Source: an uncultured Anaerococcus sp. (GTDB taxonomy: Bacteria > Bacillota > Clostridia > Tissierellales > Peptoniphilaceae). From it: a stretch of 10,451 bases of DNA. Location: contig CABQOK010000030.1 in the NCBI GenBank assembly GCA_902465755.1, positions 1-10,451 of the forward strand, in the 5' to 3' direction. Position 1 is the stretch's first letter. Every line of letters starts with the position of its first letter. This document shows positions 1-6,664 of this stretch, piece by piece. Under the pieces are notes generated by a model. It searched no databases and was not told the origin of the DNA. It saw nothing but the letters and a program-made list of their open reading frames with translations. The position numbers and the translations under genes were made by a program.

Positions 1-10
1 TATAAATCTG

Positions 11-44
11 ATATCTAAATTTATTAGAAATATCTAAATTTATT
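11..44. repeat. Tandem pair of 15-bp AT-rich direct repeats upstream of malE
   Basis: ATATCTAAATTTATT occurs exactly at 11-25 and again at 30-44, a 19-bp period (close to two helical turns). Each copy contains the palindrome TAAATTTA (16-23 and 35-42), so the pair also forms an inverted repeat. It lies about 100 bp upstream of the malE -10 box. It could be a binding site for an upstream regulator or the end of a preceding transcription unit. Nothing coding is visible in positions 1-145. The repeat is certain; its role is unknown. Confidence 0.6.
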
Positions 45-145
45 TCTGCCAAAAGCTAGAAATTCAATACTCGAAAACTGTATAAAAATTAACAATGTCT
101 TGAAAAGAAAATCTCCGACCGCTTCCATTTATTTTCAAACTAATG

Positions 146-160
146 TATAATGTATATACA
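146..160 (+). promoter_or_regulatory. Promoter -10 box of the malE operon with overlapping palindrome
   Basis: A perfect TATAAT lies at 146-151. The hexamer 17 bp upstream (TTCCAT, 123-128) is a poor -35, so the promoter may need an activator. TGTATATACA (151-160) is a perfect 10-bp palindrome covering the end of the -10 box and the expected transcription start near 158, where a repressor could bind. The predicted leader is about 50 nt. The -10 box is seen directly; the regulation is inferred. Confidence 0.6.
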
Positions 161-165
161 GAATC

Positions 166-179
166 AAATAACGTTTTCA
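166..179 (+). promoter_or_regulatory. Possible cre (CcpA) site in the malE leader
   Basis: AAATAACGTTTTCA matches the catabolite-responsive element consensus TGWAANCGNTNWCA at 11 of 14 positions. The right half is perfect and the mismatches fall in the left half (positions 1, 2 and 4). A site just downstream of the transcription start would suit roadblock-type carbon catabolite repression of a sugar importer. The match is imperfect and no ccpA gene is in the window, so this is a candidate only. Confidence 0.35.
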
Positions 180-193
180 CGAAAGGTGAAAAC
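173..193 (+). promoter_or_regulatory. Perfect inverted repeat just before the malE RBS
   Basis: Arms GTTTTCAC (173-180) and GTGAAAAC (186-193) are exact reverse complements separated by GAAAG. The right arm abuts the Shine-Dalgarno AAGGGAGG (194-201). It could be a DNA operator for a sugar-responsive repressor or an RNA hairpin that sets ribosome access. It shares bases with the cre-like site at 166-179. The symmetry is seen directly; the function is inferred. Confidence 0.5.
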
Positions 194-206
194 AAGGGAG
201 GATTTT

Positions 207-1532
207 ATGAAAAACAAATTAAAGATGTTGATGGCTTTATCGCTATCAGTAGTACTTGCTGCATGTGGTGGTAAGGGAGCGGACAAAGATGAAGAAGCTC
301 CTAGTGACCCAGGTGATGTTTCAGGCAAGATTTCCGTTCAAGTTGAAAAAGAATGGATGGATCATTACGAGAAAGCTGCTGAGAGAGTTAAGGAAAAATA
401 TCCTAATGCAGAAATCGAACTTAAAGAAGTTGGAGCTTTCGACCACTTGGATATCCTTGATCAAACAGATGCCAACAACGAAGATGTTGCTGACCTTTTT
501 GCAATTCCAGCAGACAGACTTGTTGGACTTGTAAACAATGACATTCTTGGTGCAATCGACTCTAAAACTCTTGCTGATGAAATAGGTGGCTGGGATGATT
601 TTGATGCTGGAATTGGCGGCAATTTCAATATCGATGGCGAATACTTTGCTTTCCCATACAATATCGAAACTCTAATTACTTATGTAAATAAGAAAAATGC
701 TGAAGAAAAGGGAGTTGACCTCTCTAAACCAATCGAGCTTAATGACGTAGCTGATGAGTCAACAGTTCTTCTTCCAATATTCGATGCTTGGTACGGAGTT
801 GCTGCAACAAACTCATCAAATATCGAGCTTCTAGGTAAAGATGAGGAAGAAAATCTATTCTCAGACTTAACAAAAGACTGGAAAGACCTTGAGCCAGAAA
901 AACAAGCTACAATCAAAGCTTTGTTTGAATATTGGAAGAAACACAACGATGCAGGCACACAATTATTTGACCCAGATGCAGGTTGGGGATATATAGACGA
1001 TACCTTCAAAGAAGGCAAAGGTGGAGTTGCTAGAATTGGTGGTGCATGGGATGCTGCTCCAATTTCTGAACAAGCAGGTGAAGGAAACCTCGAAGTTTAT
1101 CCAATTGACAACATTACTATAGCTGGAAAGCCTCTAAATCACTGGCAAGGTGGTTGGGGACTTGCAATCAATGCTAGAATCGAAGAAGACGCTAACAAGA
1201 AAGCAATAGCTAACGAAATGATTAAACAAGTTGTAAATCCTGAATTTGCAATAGATTTATACAAGTCTACAGGAAAGATTCTTGAAAATGTAAAGAACGA
1301 AGATTACCAATCATCAGACTTACCAGATTCTGATAAGGCAATCATCGAAGCTACAATCAAATCTTATGAAACTGCTCCAGCAAGACCATTATTTAAGGAA
1401 TGGGGAGACGTTTGGGATACTTACAAGAATGCAATTCTTTCTTGGAACTCAGTTAAACCAGCGAGCGAAGAAGAAGCTTACAACCAATTAAAGGCTTCAT
1501 TCGACTCAATGATGGCAAACTTTAGCAAATAG
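207..1532 (+). CDS. malE: Maltose/maltodextrin-type ABC transporter substrate-binding lipoprotein
   Basis: This 441-residue protein is an extracellular family 1 solute-binding protein, anchored to the outer face of the membrane, that delivers sugar to the MalF/MalG channel. The chosen start gives a classic lipoprotein signal (MKNKLK, hydrophobic core, LAAC with Cys20) and has an excellent RBS, AAGGGAGG, 5 nt upstream. The in-frame ATG at 150 would add 19 residues, lacks an RBS and lies inside the promoter, so it is rejected. A D/E/K-rich linker follows the cysteine. Near the C-terminus, NHWQGGWGLAIN resembles the hinge/ligand region of MalE-like proteins. Its place ahead of two permease genes and an ATPase gene supports the role. 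Maltodextrin is the likeliest substrate by overall resemblance, but another oligosaccharide cannot be excluded. A long hairpin follows the stop codon and may raise MalE levels relative to the membrane subunits. Confidence 0.85.
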   Translation: MKNKLKMLMALSLSVVLAACGGKGADKDEEAPSDPGDVSGKISVQVEKEWMDHYEKAAERVKEKYPNAEIELKEVGAFDHLDILDQTDANNEDVADLFAIPADRLVGLVNNDILGAIDSKTLADEIGGWDDFDAGIGGNFNIDGEYFAFPYNIETLITYVNKKNAEEKGVDLSKPIELNDVADESTVLLPIFDAWYGVAATNSSNIELLGKDEEENLFSDLTKDWKDLEPEKQATIKALFEYWKKHNDAGTQLFDPDAGWGYIDDTFKEGKGGVARIGGAWDAAPISEQAGEGNLEVYPIDNITIAGKPLNHWQGGWGLAINARIEEDANKKAIANEMIKQVVNPEFAIDLYKSTGKILENVKNEDYQSSDLPDSDKAIIEATIKSYETAPARPLFKEWGDVWDTYKNAILSWNSVKPASEEEAYNQLKASFDSMMANFSK

Positions 1533-1546
1533 TTAATAGGTTAAGG

Positions 1547-1648
1547 GAAAGGCCAAAATCAGCCTAAAGATTCTAGATATAGGATATATTTCTAATTTAC
1601 CAATATTAGATTTATAACTATATCTAGTTTCTCTGGCCTAGGCCTTTC
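1547..1648 (+). promoter_or_regulatory. Long multi-part hairpin between malE and the next gene
   Basis: Nested complementary arms fold this intergenic stretch. GAAAGGCC (1547-1554) pairs with GGCCTTTC (1641-1648), GCC (1562-1564) with GGC (1635-1637), CTAGATATAG (1573-1582) with CTATATCTAG (1618-1627), and TCTAAT (1591-1596) with ATTAGA (1605-1610). Only a broken pyrimidine run (TTTC) follows, so it is at best a partial terminator. A 3' hairpin after a binding-protein gene often attenuates read-through or stabilises the upstream mRNA, giving more binding protein than permease. The pairing is seen directly; the role is inferred. Confidence 0.65.
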
Positions 1649-1658
1649 TTTCACTATT

Positions 1659-2075
1659 ATGAATAGTTTAGAATTACAGAAAAAAAGAGAGAGTTTTATA
1701 TTAAAGATTTTGATAGTATCAGCCCTTATTATCCTAGCTTCTTCCATAGAAGCCCTAATGATGGCTAAGGATGTCGAAGTTTATAGAGAAATTCTCAAAA
1801 ACAATCCAGGTCTTGGTTTTGATGAATATATTAATTCTGTTGTTTTTAATTTATTTATCAGAGTCCTAAGTCCTGTAGTAATTTCCCTTTATACATTTTT
1901 TACAGTAAAAAAATTCGGAGTCAATTTCTCCTATAAATTGTTTTTTGGAGGGATGACCCTAATAGAAATCGTTCAGTTGATTTTACAATTTAGAATCGGA
2001 TCTATATTTTATTATATAGTCATTATTTTAAATTTTATTTTATTATTTATTATAGGAAGGGAAGAAAGGGTGTAG
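1659..2075 (+). CDS. Unrecognised four-helix membrane protein within the mal operon
   Basis: I do not recognise this 138-residue protein. It has a charged N-terminus (about residues 1-12), then four predicted membrane helices near 13-35, 61-83, 92-111 and 114-133, and ends in a short charged tail (GREERV). An extracellular or cytosolic loop of about 25 residues separates helices 1 and 2. The ATG at 1659 is the first usable start after a stop at 1593, but it has no Shine-Dalgarno sequence: the preceding bases are pyrimidine-rich and belong to the foot of the long hairpin. Translation may therefore be weak or depend on RNA structure. Its stop is 3 nt before malF, so the two are co-transcribed and possibly coupled. 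An accessory or regulatory subunit of the sugar importer is a reasonable inference, with no motif to prove it. Confidence 0.7.
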   Translation: MNSLELQKKRESFILKILIVSALIILASSIEALMMAKDVEVYREILKNNPGLGFDEYINSVVFNLFIRVLSPVVISLYTFFTVKKFGVNFSYKLFFGGMTLIEIVQLILQFRIGSIFYYIVIILNFILLFIIGREERV

Positions 2076-2078
2076 GCG

Positions 2079-4109
2079 ATGACATACGAAAGAAACCTTA
2101 TAGATGATATTGGTGAGATTCGTCCTAGAAAGAACGAGTATATAATAGACTCTATTAAGGCAGAAGAAAATGGCGGAAGTAAAGTAGACGCCAAAAACCA
2201 TCCTTATAATCAAAAGCTAAAAAAATACGAAGAAGAAAAGAAAGAACTTTTGGCTAAGGCTGATGAAGCTGCCAAAAAAGATCCAAATTACAAACTCGAC
2301 CAGAAATACTTAAGGGACTTGTATTATAGAAAGTTTATGGCAAATTTCTGTCTAGATTTTTATGAAGAAAACAAGGACCTATCCTATGATAGCGAGCTTG
2401 ATTATAAGTTATGTAAGTTAGAATATGAGCAAATACCAAAGATTATAGAACATGATTTGCTACTAAAAAGTCAGCTAGAAAGAGCTAGCAATAGGCTAGA
2501 GAAATTGACTAGCGAAGAAGTAGAAAGCGCCAAAAAGCTAATAGAAGAAGATAGAATTGTTCTTAAAGAAAAATTCGAATCAGATAATAAAAGCTTAGAG
2601 GATTCTTTTAGTAAGGGCAGAATTTCCAAAAAGGCCTTCAAGAGCGAGAAAGAACAACTAAAACAAAAGTTTAAAGACCAGAATAAGAGACTTAATTACA
2701 GAAATCCAGAAGTTTCTCTTAAGGAAGAAATTGAATCAATCAAATACAAGATAGACAAAGACTACAAGAAGGAGATGAAAATTCTCGAGGCAGATGAGGC
2801 TGAAGCTAGGAGGAGAACTCCAGTAGAGGTGGAAAAGACTTCTGCTTACAGATCAATACTTACCTTCCCAATCCCAGGTCTTGGTCAAATCCTAAACGGC
2901 CAATGGCAAAAGGGCTTATTATTTTTGCTAGGCACTTTATTTATCTATCTAATAGCAATACCTTACGCCCTAGGTTTTGGAAACTACCAAGGTGAGGGTA
3001 TAGCAGGACTTATCTCTCTTGCCCAAGGCGGAAAGAGACTAGATAGATCAATACTATTTATGATTGAAGGTATCTTATCTATAGTTTTTGTAGCAATTGC
3101 TGCCCTAATCTACATCCTATCCTTTAAGGATGTTAGGACAACTGAGAAAAATGAAATGAAGGGTATCAGACCTAACAACTTCTTTGAGACTAAGAAGATG
3201 TTAAGGACTGACGGATTCCCATTCTTAATTACAGCACCAGCCCTAATAGTGATTGTATTTATAGTAATAGTTCCAATACTTACAGCTATAATGATTTCCT
3301 TTACTAACATGGACCCACAAAATCAAAACAAATTCACTTGGGTTGGCCTAAACAACTACTTGACCATAGCTAAGGGCCAAGGTATAGCAGGACAAGCCTT
3401 CTGGCATATCTTCGGATGGACTGTGGTATGGACCTTACTTGCATCAACACTTGCAATAGTCCTAGGCTTTATATTTGCTCTTCTAGTAAATAATGAGAGG
3501 GTTAAGGGAAAGAAGTTCTTTAGAACAGTTTATCTACTTCCTTGGGCTATACCTGCCTTTATCACAATCATGTTCTTTTCAATAATGACAAGTCGTGGCG
3601 GGGTAATAGCGAATGCACTAAACTCCTTGTTTAACATAAGTTTGGATATTAAAAATAACACCTTCCAGACCAGAGCTACCCTAATCTTGCTTCAAGGATG
3701 GCTAGGACATTCTTATATCTTCTTACTAACAACAGGAGTGCTCCAGGCTATACCAAAAGATTTATATGAAGCAGCAAGTATTGACGGAGCGACAGGAATC
3801 CAAAGAACCTTTAAGATTACAATTCCTTTAGTTCTTTTCCAAATAGCTCCAATGCTTATTAACCAATACACCTTTAACTTTAACAACTTCTCAATCATTT
3901 ACTTGTACAACCAAGGTGGACCATTCAACCCAGAAGTTTATGGTAACCTTGCGGGATCTTCAGATATTTTGATCTCCTATATCTACAAGCTAACGATGGA
4001 GAGTCAATACCAAGCTATAGGTGCTGCGATAACAGTATTTATATCCATAATCCTAATAGTTATTTCATACTTTGGATATAAGAACTCTTCAGCTTTTAAG
4101 GAGTATTAA
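2079..4109 (+). CDS. malF: Maltodextrin-type ABC permease MalF with long coiled-coil N-terminal extension
   Basis: This is one half of the membrane channel of the sugar importer. The C-terminal part (about residues 375-676) is a standard six-helix binding-protein-dependent permease. Its EAA loop starts near residue 564 (EAASIDGATG), the contact point for the MalK ATPase. At 676 residues it is long for the family. Residues 1-255 are highly charged and largely helical, with coiled-coil-like stretches near 45-67, 127-205 and 214-246. Next comes PGLGQ (266-270) followed by NGQ and KG, then two extra helices near 278-300 and 325-349, resembling a TM2-like helical hairpin. The start has an RBS (AAAGGG) 8 nt upstream and lies 3 nt after the preceding stop; malG follows 1 nt after the malF stop. 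The permease role is secure, maltodextrin specificity is likely, and the extension's role is unknown. Confidence 0.88.
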   Translation: MTYERNLIDDIGEIRPRKNEYIIDSIKAEENGGSKVDAKNHPYNQKLKKYEEEKKELLAKADEAAKKDPNYKLDQKYLRDLYYRKFMANFCLDFYEENKDLSYDSELDYKLCKLEYEQIPKIIEHDLLLKSQLERASNRLEKLTSEEVESAKKLIEEDRIVLKEKFESDNKSLEDSFSKGRISKKAFKSEKEQLKQKFKDQNKRLNYRNPEVSLKEEIESIKYKIDKDYKKEMKILEADEAEARRRTPVEVEKTSAYRSILTFPIPGLGQILNGQWQKGLLFLLGTLFIYLIAIPYALGFGNYQGEGIAGLISLAQGGKRLDRSILFMIEGILSIVFVAIAALIYILSFKDVRTTEKNEMKGIRPNNFFETKKMLRTDGFPFLITAPALIVIVFIVIVPILTAIMISFTNMDPQNQNKFTWVGLNNYLTIAKGQGIAGQAFWHIFGWTVVWTLLASTLAIVLGFIFALLVNNERVKGKKFFRTVYLLPWAIPAFITIMFFSIMTSRGGVIANALNSLFNISLDIKNNTFQTRATLILLQGWLGHSYIFLLTTGVLQAIPKDLYEAASIDGATGIQRTFKITIPLVLFQIAPMLINQYTFNFNNFSIIYLYNQGGPFNPEVYGNLAGSSDILISYIYKLTMESQYQAIGAAITVFISIILIVISYFGYKNSSAFKEY

Positions 4110-4110
4110 T

Positions 4111-5004
4111 ATGTTTAAGAAAAAGAAAAATAGTGATTTATATCTATCAGATCTTCAACCCTTATCTGCTGGCGGAAAGACCCTACTAACAATTACCTAT
4201 ATTATTTTGTTAATCTGGGCAGCTTTCATCTTAGTTCCATTGGCAATAATGGTTATATCATCCTTTAATGGAAACCAAGGTCAATATATATCAATGTCAG
4301 GAGACTACGTCTTCTCCCTTGATAACTTCAGATATTTGTTTAAGGAAACCCAGTTTTTAAAATGGGTATTAAACACCCTAAAGATAGCAGTTGCTACAAC
4401 CTTGCTTACCCTAATCTTCGTATCTTTTACAGGTTATGCCTACTCAAGATTTAGATTTAAGGGGAAAAAAGCAAGTCTTATAACGATAATGTTAGTTCAA
4501 ATAATCCCGGCCTTCGCAGGTATTACTGCCTACTATGCGATCCACTCCATAGTAAGTGGAATCATTCCAGTATTTTCAAGACCGGCCATGCTAATACTCA
4601 TATATTCAGGTGGGGCAATCGCATCAAATACCTTTATCCTAAAGGGTTATCTCGATACAATCTCTCCAGAGCTTGACGAGGCTGCAAAAATTGACGGATG
4701 TTCAAACATGCAAGTTTACAGGCTTATAATCATGCCTCTTGCCCGTCCAATGCTTGCGATAATTGCTCTCCAATGTTTTATTGGACCATTCTTAGATTAT
4801 ATGATGCCAAAAATATTACTGACAAATCCAGGAGACTACACACTTGCGACAGGACTATTTACACTAATATCAGATGTTAGAAATATGAATCAGCCAGCCT
4901 TTGCTGCGGGAGGATTCTTGTCAGCTGTTCCTGTAATGCTATTGTTCTTAGTATTACAAGATGAATTAGTAAGCGGACTTTCATCAGGTGCAGTTAAGGG
5001 ATAG
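4111..5004 (+). CDS. malG: Maltodextrin-type ABC permease MalG
   Basis: This 297-residue second channel subunit of the importer has about six membrane helices. The first spans roughly residues 24-51. The cytoplasmic EAA loop at 190-196 (EAAKIDG) is followed by MPLARP, and the C-terminus ends in GAVKG, typical of MalG-family permeases. The start at 4111 is preferred over an upstream in-frame ATG at 4072 because AAGGAG (4098-4103) sits 7 nt before it and the upstream choice would overlap malF. It begins 1 nt after the malF stop, so the two are tightly coupled. Length is normal and nothing is missing. Confidence 0.9.
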   Translation: MFKKKKNSDLYLSDLQPLSAGGKTLLTITYIILLIWAAFILVPLAIMVISSFNGNQGQYISMSGDYVFSLDNFRYLFKETQFLKWVLNTLKIAVATTLLTLIFVSFTGYAYSRFRFKGKKASLITIMLVQIIPAFAGITAYYAIHSIVSGIIPVFSRPAMLILIYSGGAIASNTFILKGYLDTISPELDEAAKIDGCSNMQVYRLIIMPLARPMLAIIALQCFIGPFLDYMMPKILLTNPGDYTLATGLFTLISDVRNMNQPAFAAGGFLSAVPVMLLFLVLQDELVSGLSSGAVKG

Positions 5005-5013
5005 GAGTTAAAA

Positions 5014-6099
5014 ATGAAAGTAATTTTAGATAATATAGGAAAGAAATACGAAGGTCGTGAGAACTTCACGATTAGAAATATAAATCTAGAGATAGATGAC
5101 AATGATTTTTGTGTAATACTAGGACCATCTGGTTGCGGTAAGTCAACCCTTCTTAGGATGATTGCAGGACTTAACTCAATTACAGAAGGAACCCTACGTT
5201 TTAACGACAAGATCATGAACACAGTCGAGCCAAAGGATAGGGACATTGCTATGGTTTTCCAATCATATGCCCTCTATCCACACATGACTGTTTACGATAA
5301 TATGGCTTTTTCATTAAATATGAAAAAGGAAAGAAAAGAAGTAATCGATCAAAGAATACAAGATGTGGCAAAGATTCTCCAGCTAGAAGACTATCTTTAC
5401 TCAAGACCATCTGACATATCAGGAGGTCAAAGACAAAGGGTGGCTCTAGGAAGAGCTATAGCAAGAAACCCAGAAGTCTTCCTAATGGATGAGCCATTAT
5501 CTAACCTTGATGCCAAGTTACGTGAGCACATGAGAGTAGAGATTGTAAGAATCCACAATCAATTAGATACTACAAGTATCTACGTAACTCACGACCAAAC
5601 TGAGGCTATGACTATGGCTACAAAGATAGTTCTCCTAGATAAGGGAGTTATCCAACAAGTTGGAGCTCCAAATGAGTTCTATCAAAAACCAAACAACCTC
5701 TTCGTAGCAGGATTTATAGGATCTCCTACCATGAATATAATAAAGGGAAAGATCAAGGACGGTCTTTTCGTAAATGACTCAGGAGAAATCAAGGTAAGAC
5801 CTAGTGATGAAGATCTTGATAAAATCAAAGCTTACGAAGGAAAAGTAGTTCATCTTGGAATAAGATCTGAAAGATTTATAGCAGAAAAAAGAAACTACAA
5901 CTCTGTCAATGCTAACATTGAAGTAATAGAGTCCTTGGGTAAGGAGCAACTCCTTTATACAAAACTTAAGGATGGCACAAGCCTAACCATAAGTCAACCA
6001 GGATACTTAGACTATGCTATAGGAGAAGATCACGACTTTACCCTAGACCCAGAAGCCTTACATTTCTTTGATGGTGAGACAACAGAAAGAATAAACTAG
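5014..6099 (+). CDS. malK: Sugar ABC transporter ATP-binding protein (MalK/MsmK/UgpC family)
   Basis: This cytoplasmic ATPase drives the MalF/MalG channel. All nucleotide-binding motifs are intact in its 361 residues: Walker A GPSGCGKS at 37-44, Q-loop Gln83, signature ISGGQ at 135-139, Walker B VFLMDE at 155-160, the D-loop in the following SNLD, and switch His193. Residues from about 240 form the OB/TOBE-type C-terminal domain of the MalK/MsmK subfamily. The signature has Ile where Leu is usual, a harmless variant. GGAG (5004-5007), overlapping the malG stop, is the RBS. The gene ends the operon 12 nt before a terminator. Firmicute MsmK-type ATPases often serve several importers, but a dedicated copy here suggests its main job is this one. 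Confidence 0.92.
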   Translation: MKVILDNIGKKYEGRENFTIRNINLEIDDNDFCVILGPSGCGKSTLLRMIAGLNSITEGTLRFNDKIMNTVEPKDRDIAMVFQSYALYPHMTVYDNMAFSLNMKKERKEVIDQRIQDVAKILQLEDYLYSRPSDISGGQRQRVALGRAIARNPEVFLMDEPLSNLDAKLREHMRVEIVRIHNQLDTTSIYVTHDQTEAMTMATKIVLLDKGVIQQVGAPNEFYQKPNNLFVAGFIGSPTMNIIKGKIKDGLFVNDSGEIKVRPSDEDLDKIKAYEGKVVHLGIRSERFIAEKRNYNSVNANIEVIESLGKEQLLYTKLKDGTSLTISQPGYLDYAIGEDHDFTLDPEALHFFDGETTERIN

Positions 6100-6110
6100 A
6101 ATTAAGTAAG

Positions 6111-6136
6111 AACCCTCGGATTGAGGGTTTTTCTTT
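6111..6136 (+). terminator. Rho-independent terminator of the mal operon
   Basis: AACCCTC (6111-6117) and GAGGGTT (6123-6129) form a 7-bp stem with a 5-nt loop, followed by TTTTTCTTTG. It lies 12 nt after the malK stop and just beyond the end of the convergent ogt gene. On the minus strand the sequence after the stem is not T-rich, so it probably acts mainly on the mal transcript. Confidence 0.9.
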
Positions 6137-6138
6137 GT

Positions 6139-6588
6139 CTAACTTTCAAGCTTTAGGAGAAATCTTTTTACTTCTACTCCATAGGCAAAGCCTCCAATCT
6201 TACCATCAGACCTTATGACCCTATGGCAGGGATAAATTATGAAGAAAGGATTCCTTCCTATTGCATTAGCCACAGCCCTTACTGCTTTTTTTCTATTTAT
6301 CTTTTCTGCTATTTTCATGTAAGTCGAATTTTCTCCGTAGGGAATATTCCTAAGCTCTCTTATTACTTCTTTTTGAAAGTCAGTCCCCTTAAGCTCGAGA
6401 AGATCATAAATTGTAAATTCCTTCCTACTTCCCTTAAGATATTCTTCGATTTGTCCAAAGACCTTATCAGTGGCAGCTGTCCTTTCGGATAAATCATTCT
6501 CTTTTCTCACTAATCTTATAGATTCGATTTTTTTATCGTAGGCTATTTGAAAAATCCCAATCCTACTTTTGTAAAATGCGTATTTCAT
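6139..6588 (-). CDS. ogt: Methylated-DNA--protein-cysteine methyltransferase (O6-alkylguanine repair)
   Basis: This enzyme removes alkyl groups from O6-alkylguanine in DNA by irreversible transfer to its own cysteine. The 149-residue protein has the complete active-site region: IYPCHRV with acceptor Cys121 and His122, the preceding RAVANAIGRNP containing the conserved arginine (Arg104) and asparagine, and the C-terminal GGFAYGVEVKRFLL matching the usual GGFxxGxxxKxxLL. The N-terminal half is a short variable domain, as in the Ogt type. The gene is convergent with the mal operon and divergent from gshA. No Shine-Dalgarno precedes the ATG. A TATAGT box (6595-6600 on the minus strand) sits so close that the transcript may be almost leaderless. 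Confidence 0.92.
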   Translation of the reverse strand: MKYAFYKSRIGIFQIAYDKKIESIRLVRKENDLSERTAATDKVFGQIEEYLKGSRKEFTIYDLLELKGTDFQKEVIRELRNIPYGENSTYMKIAEKINRKKAVRAVANAIGRNPFFIIYPCHRVIRSDGKIGGFAYGVEVKRFLLKLES

Positions 6589-6605
6589 AAGATAACTATA
6601 TGTCT

Positions 6606-6634
6606 TTGGGATAAAGTAGCTAGAGGCGTATAAT
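6606..6634 (+). promoter_or_regulatory. Promoter of gshA-radA
   Basis: TTGGGA (6606-6611) and TATAAT (6629-6634) are separated by exactly 17 bp, giving a good sigma-A promoter. The leader to the gshA ATG at 6665 is about 25 nt and carries GGAGAAGG (6651-6658) as RBS. It occupies the 76-bp gap shared with the divergent ogt gene. Confidence 0.8.
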
Positions 6635-6664
6635 GATAGAAAGCTAAATTGGAGAAGGTTTAAT

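Noticed and set aside
150..206. In-frame upstream ATG extending malE by 19 residues
   Set aside because: It overlaps the -10 box, has no RBS and would bury the lipoprotein signal; the ATG at 207 has a strong RBS and gives a perfect lipobox signal.
256..534. 92-codon open frame on the + strand
   Set aside because: It is a frame-shifted shadow of the malE coding sequence.
680..1018. 112-codon open frame on the minus strand
   Set aside because: It is antisense to malE, with no RBS or recognisable domain.
4072..4110. In-frame upstream ATG extending malG by 13 residues
   Set aside because: It would overlap the end of malF; AAGGAG is correctly placed for the ATG at 4111.
4890..5246. 118-codon open frame on the minus strand
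   Set aside because: It spans the malG-malK junction antisense, with no domain or RBS support.
6223..6492. 89-codon open frame on the + strand
   Set aside because: It is the complement of ogt, whose active-site motifs make the minus strand the coding one.
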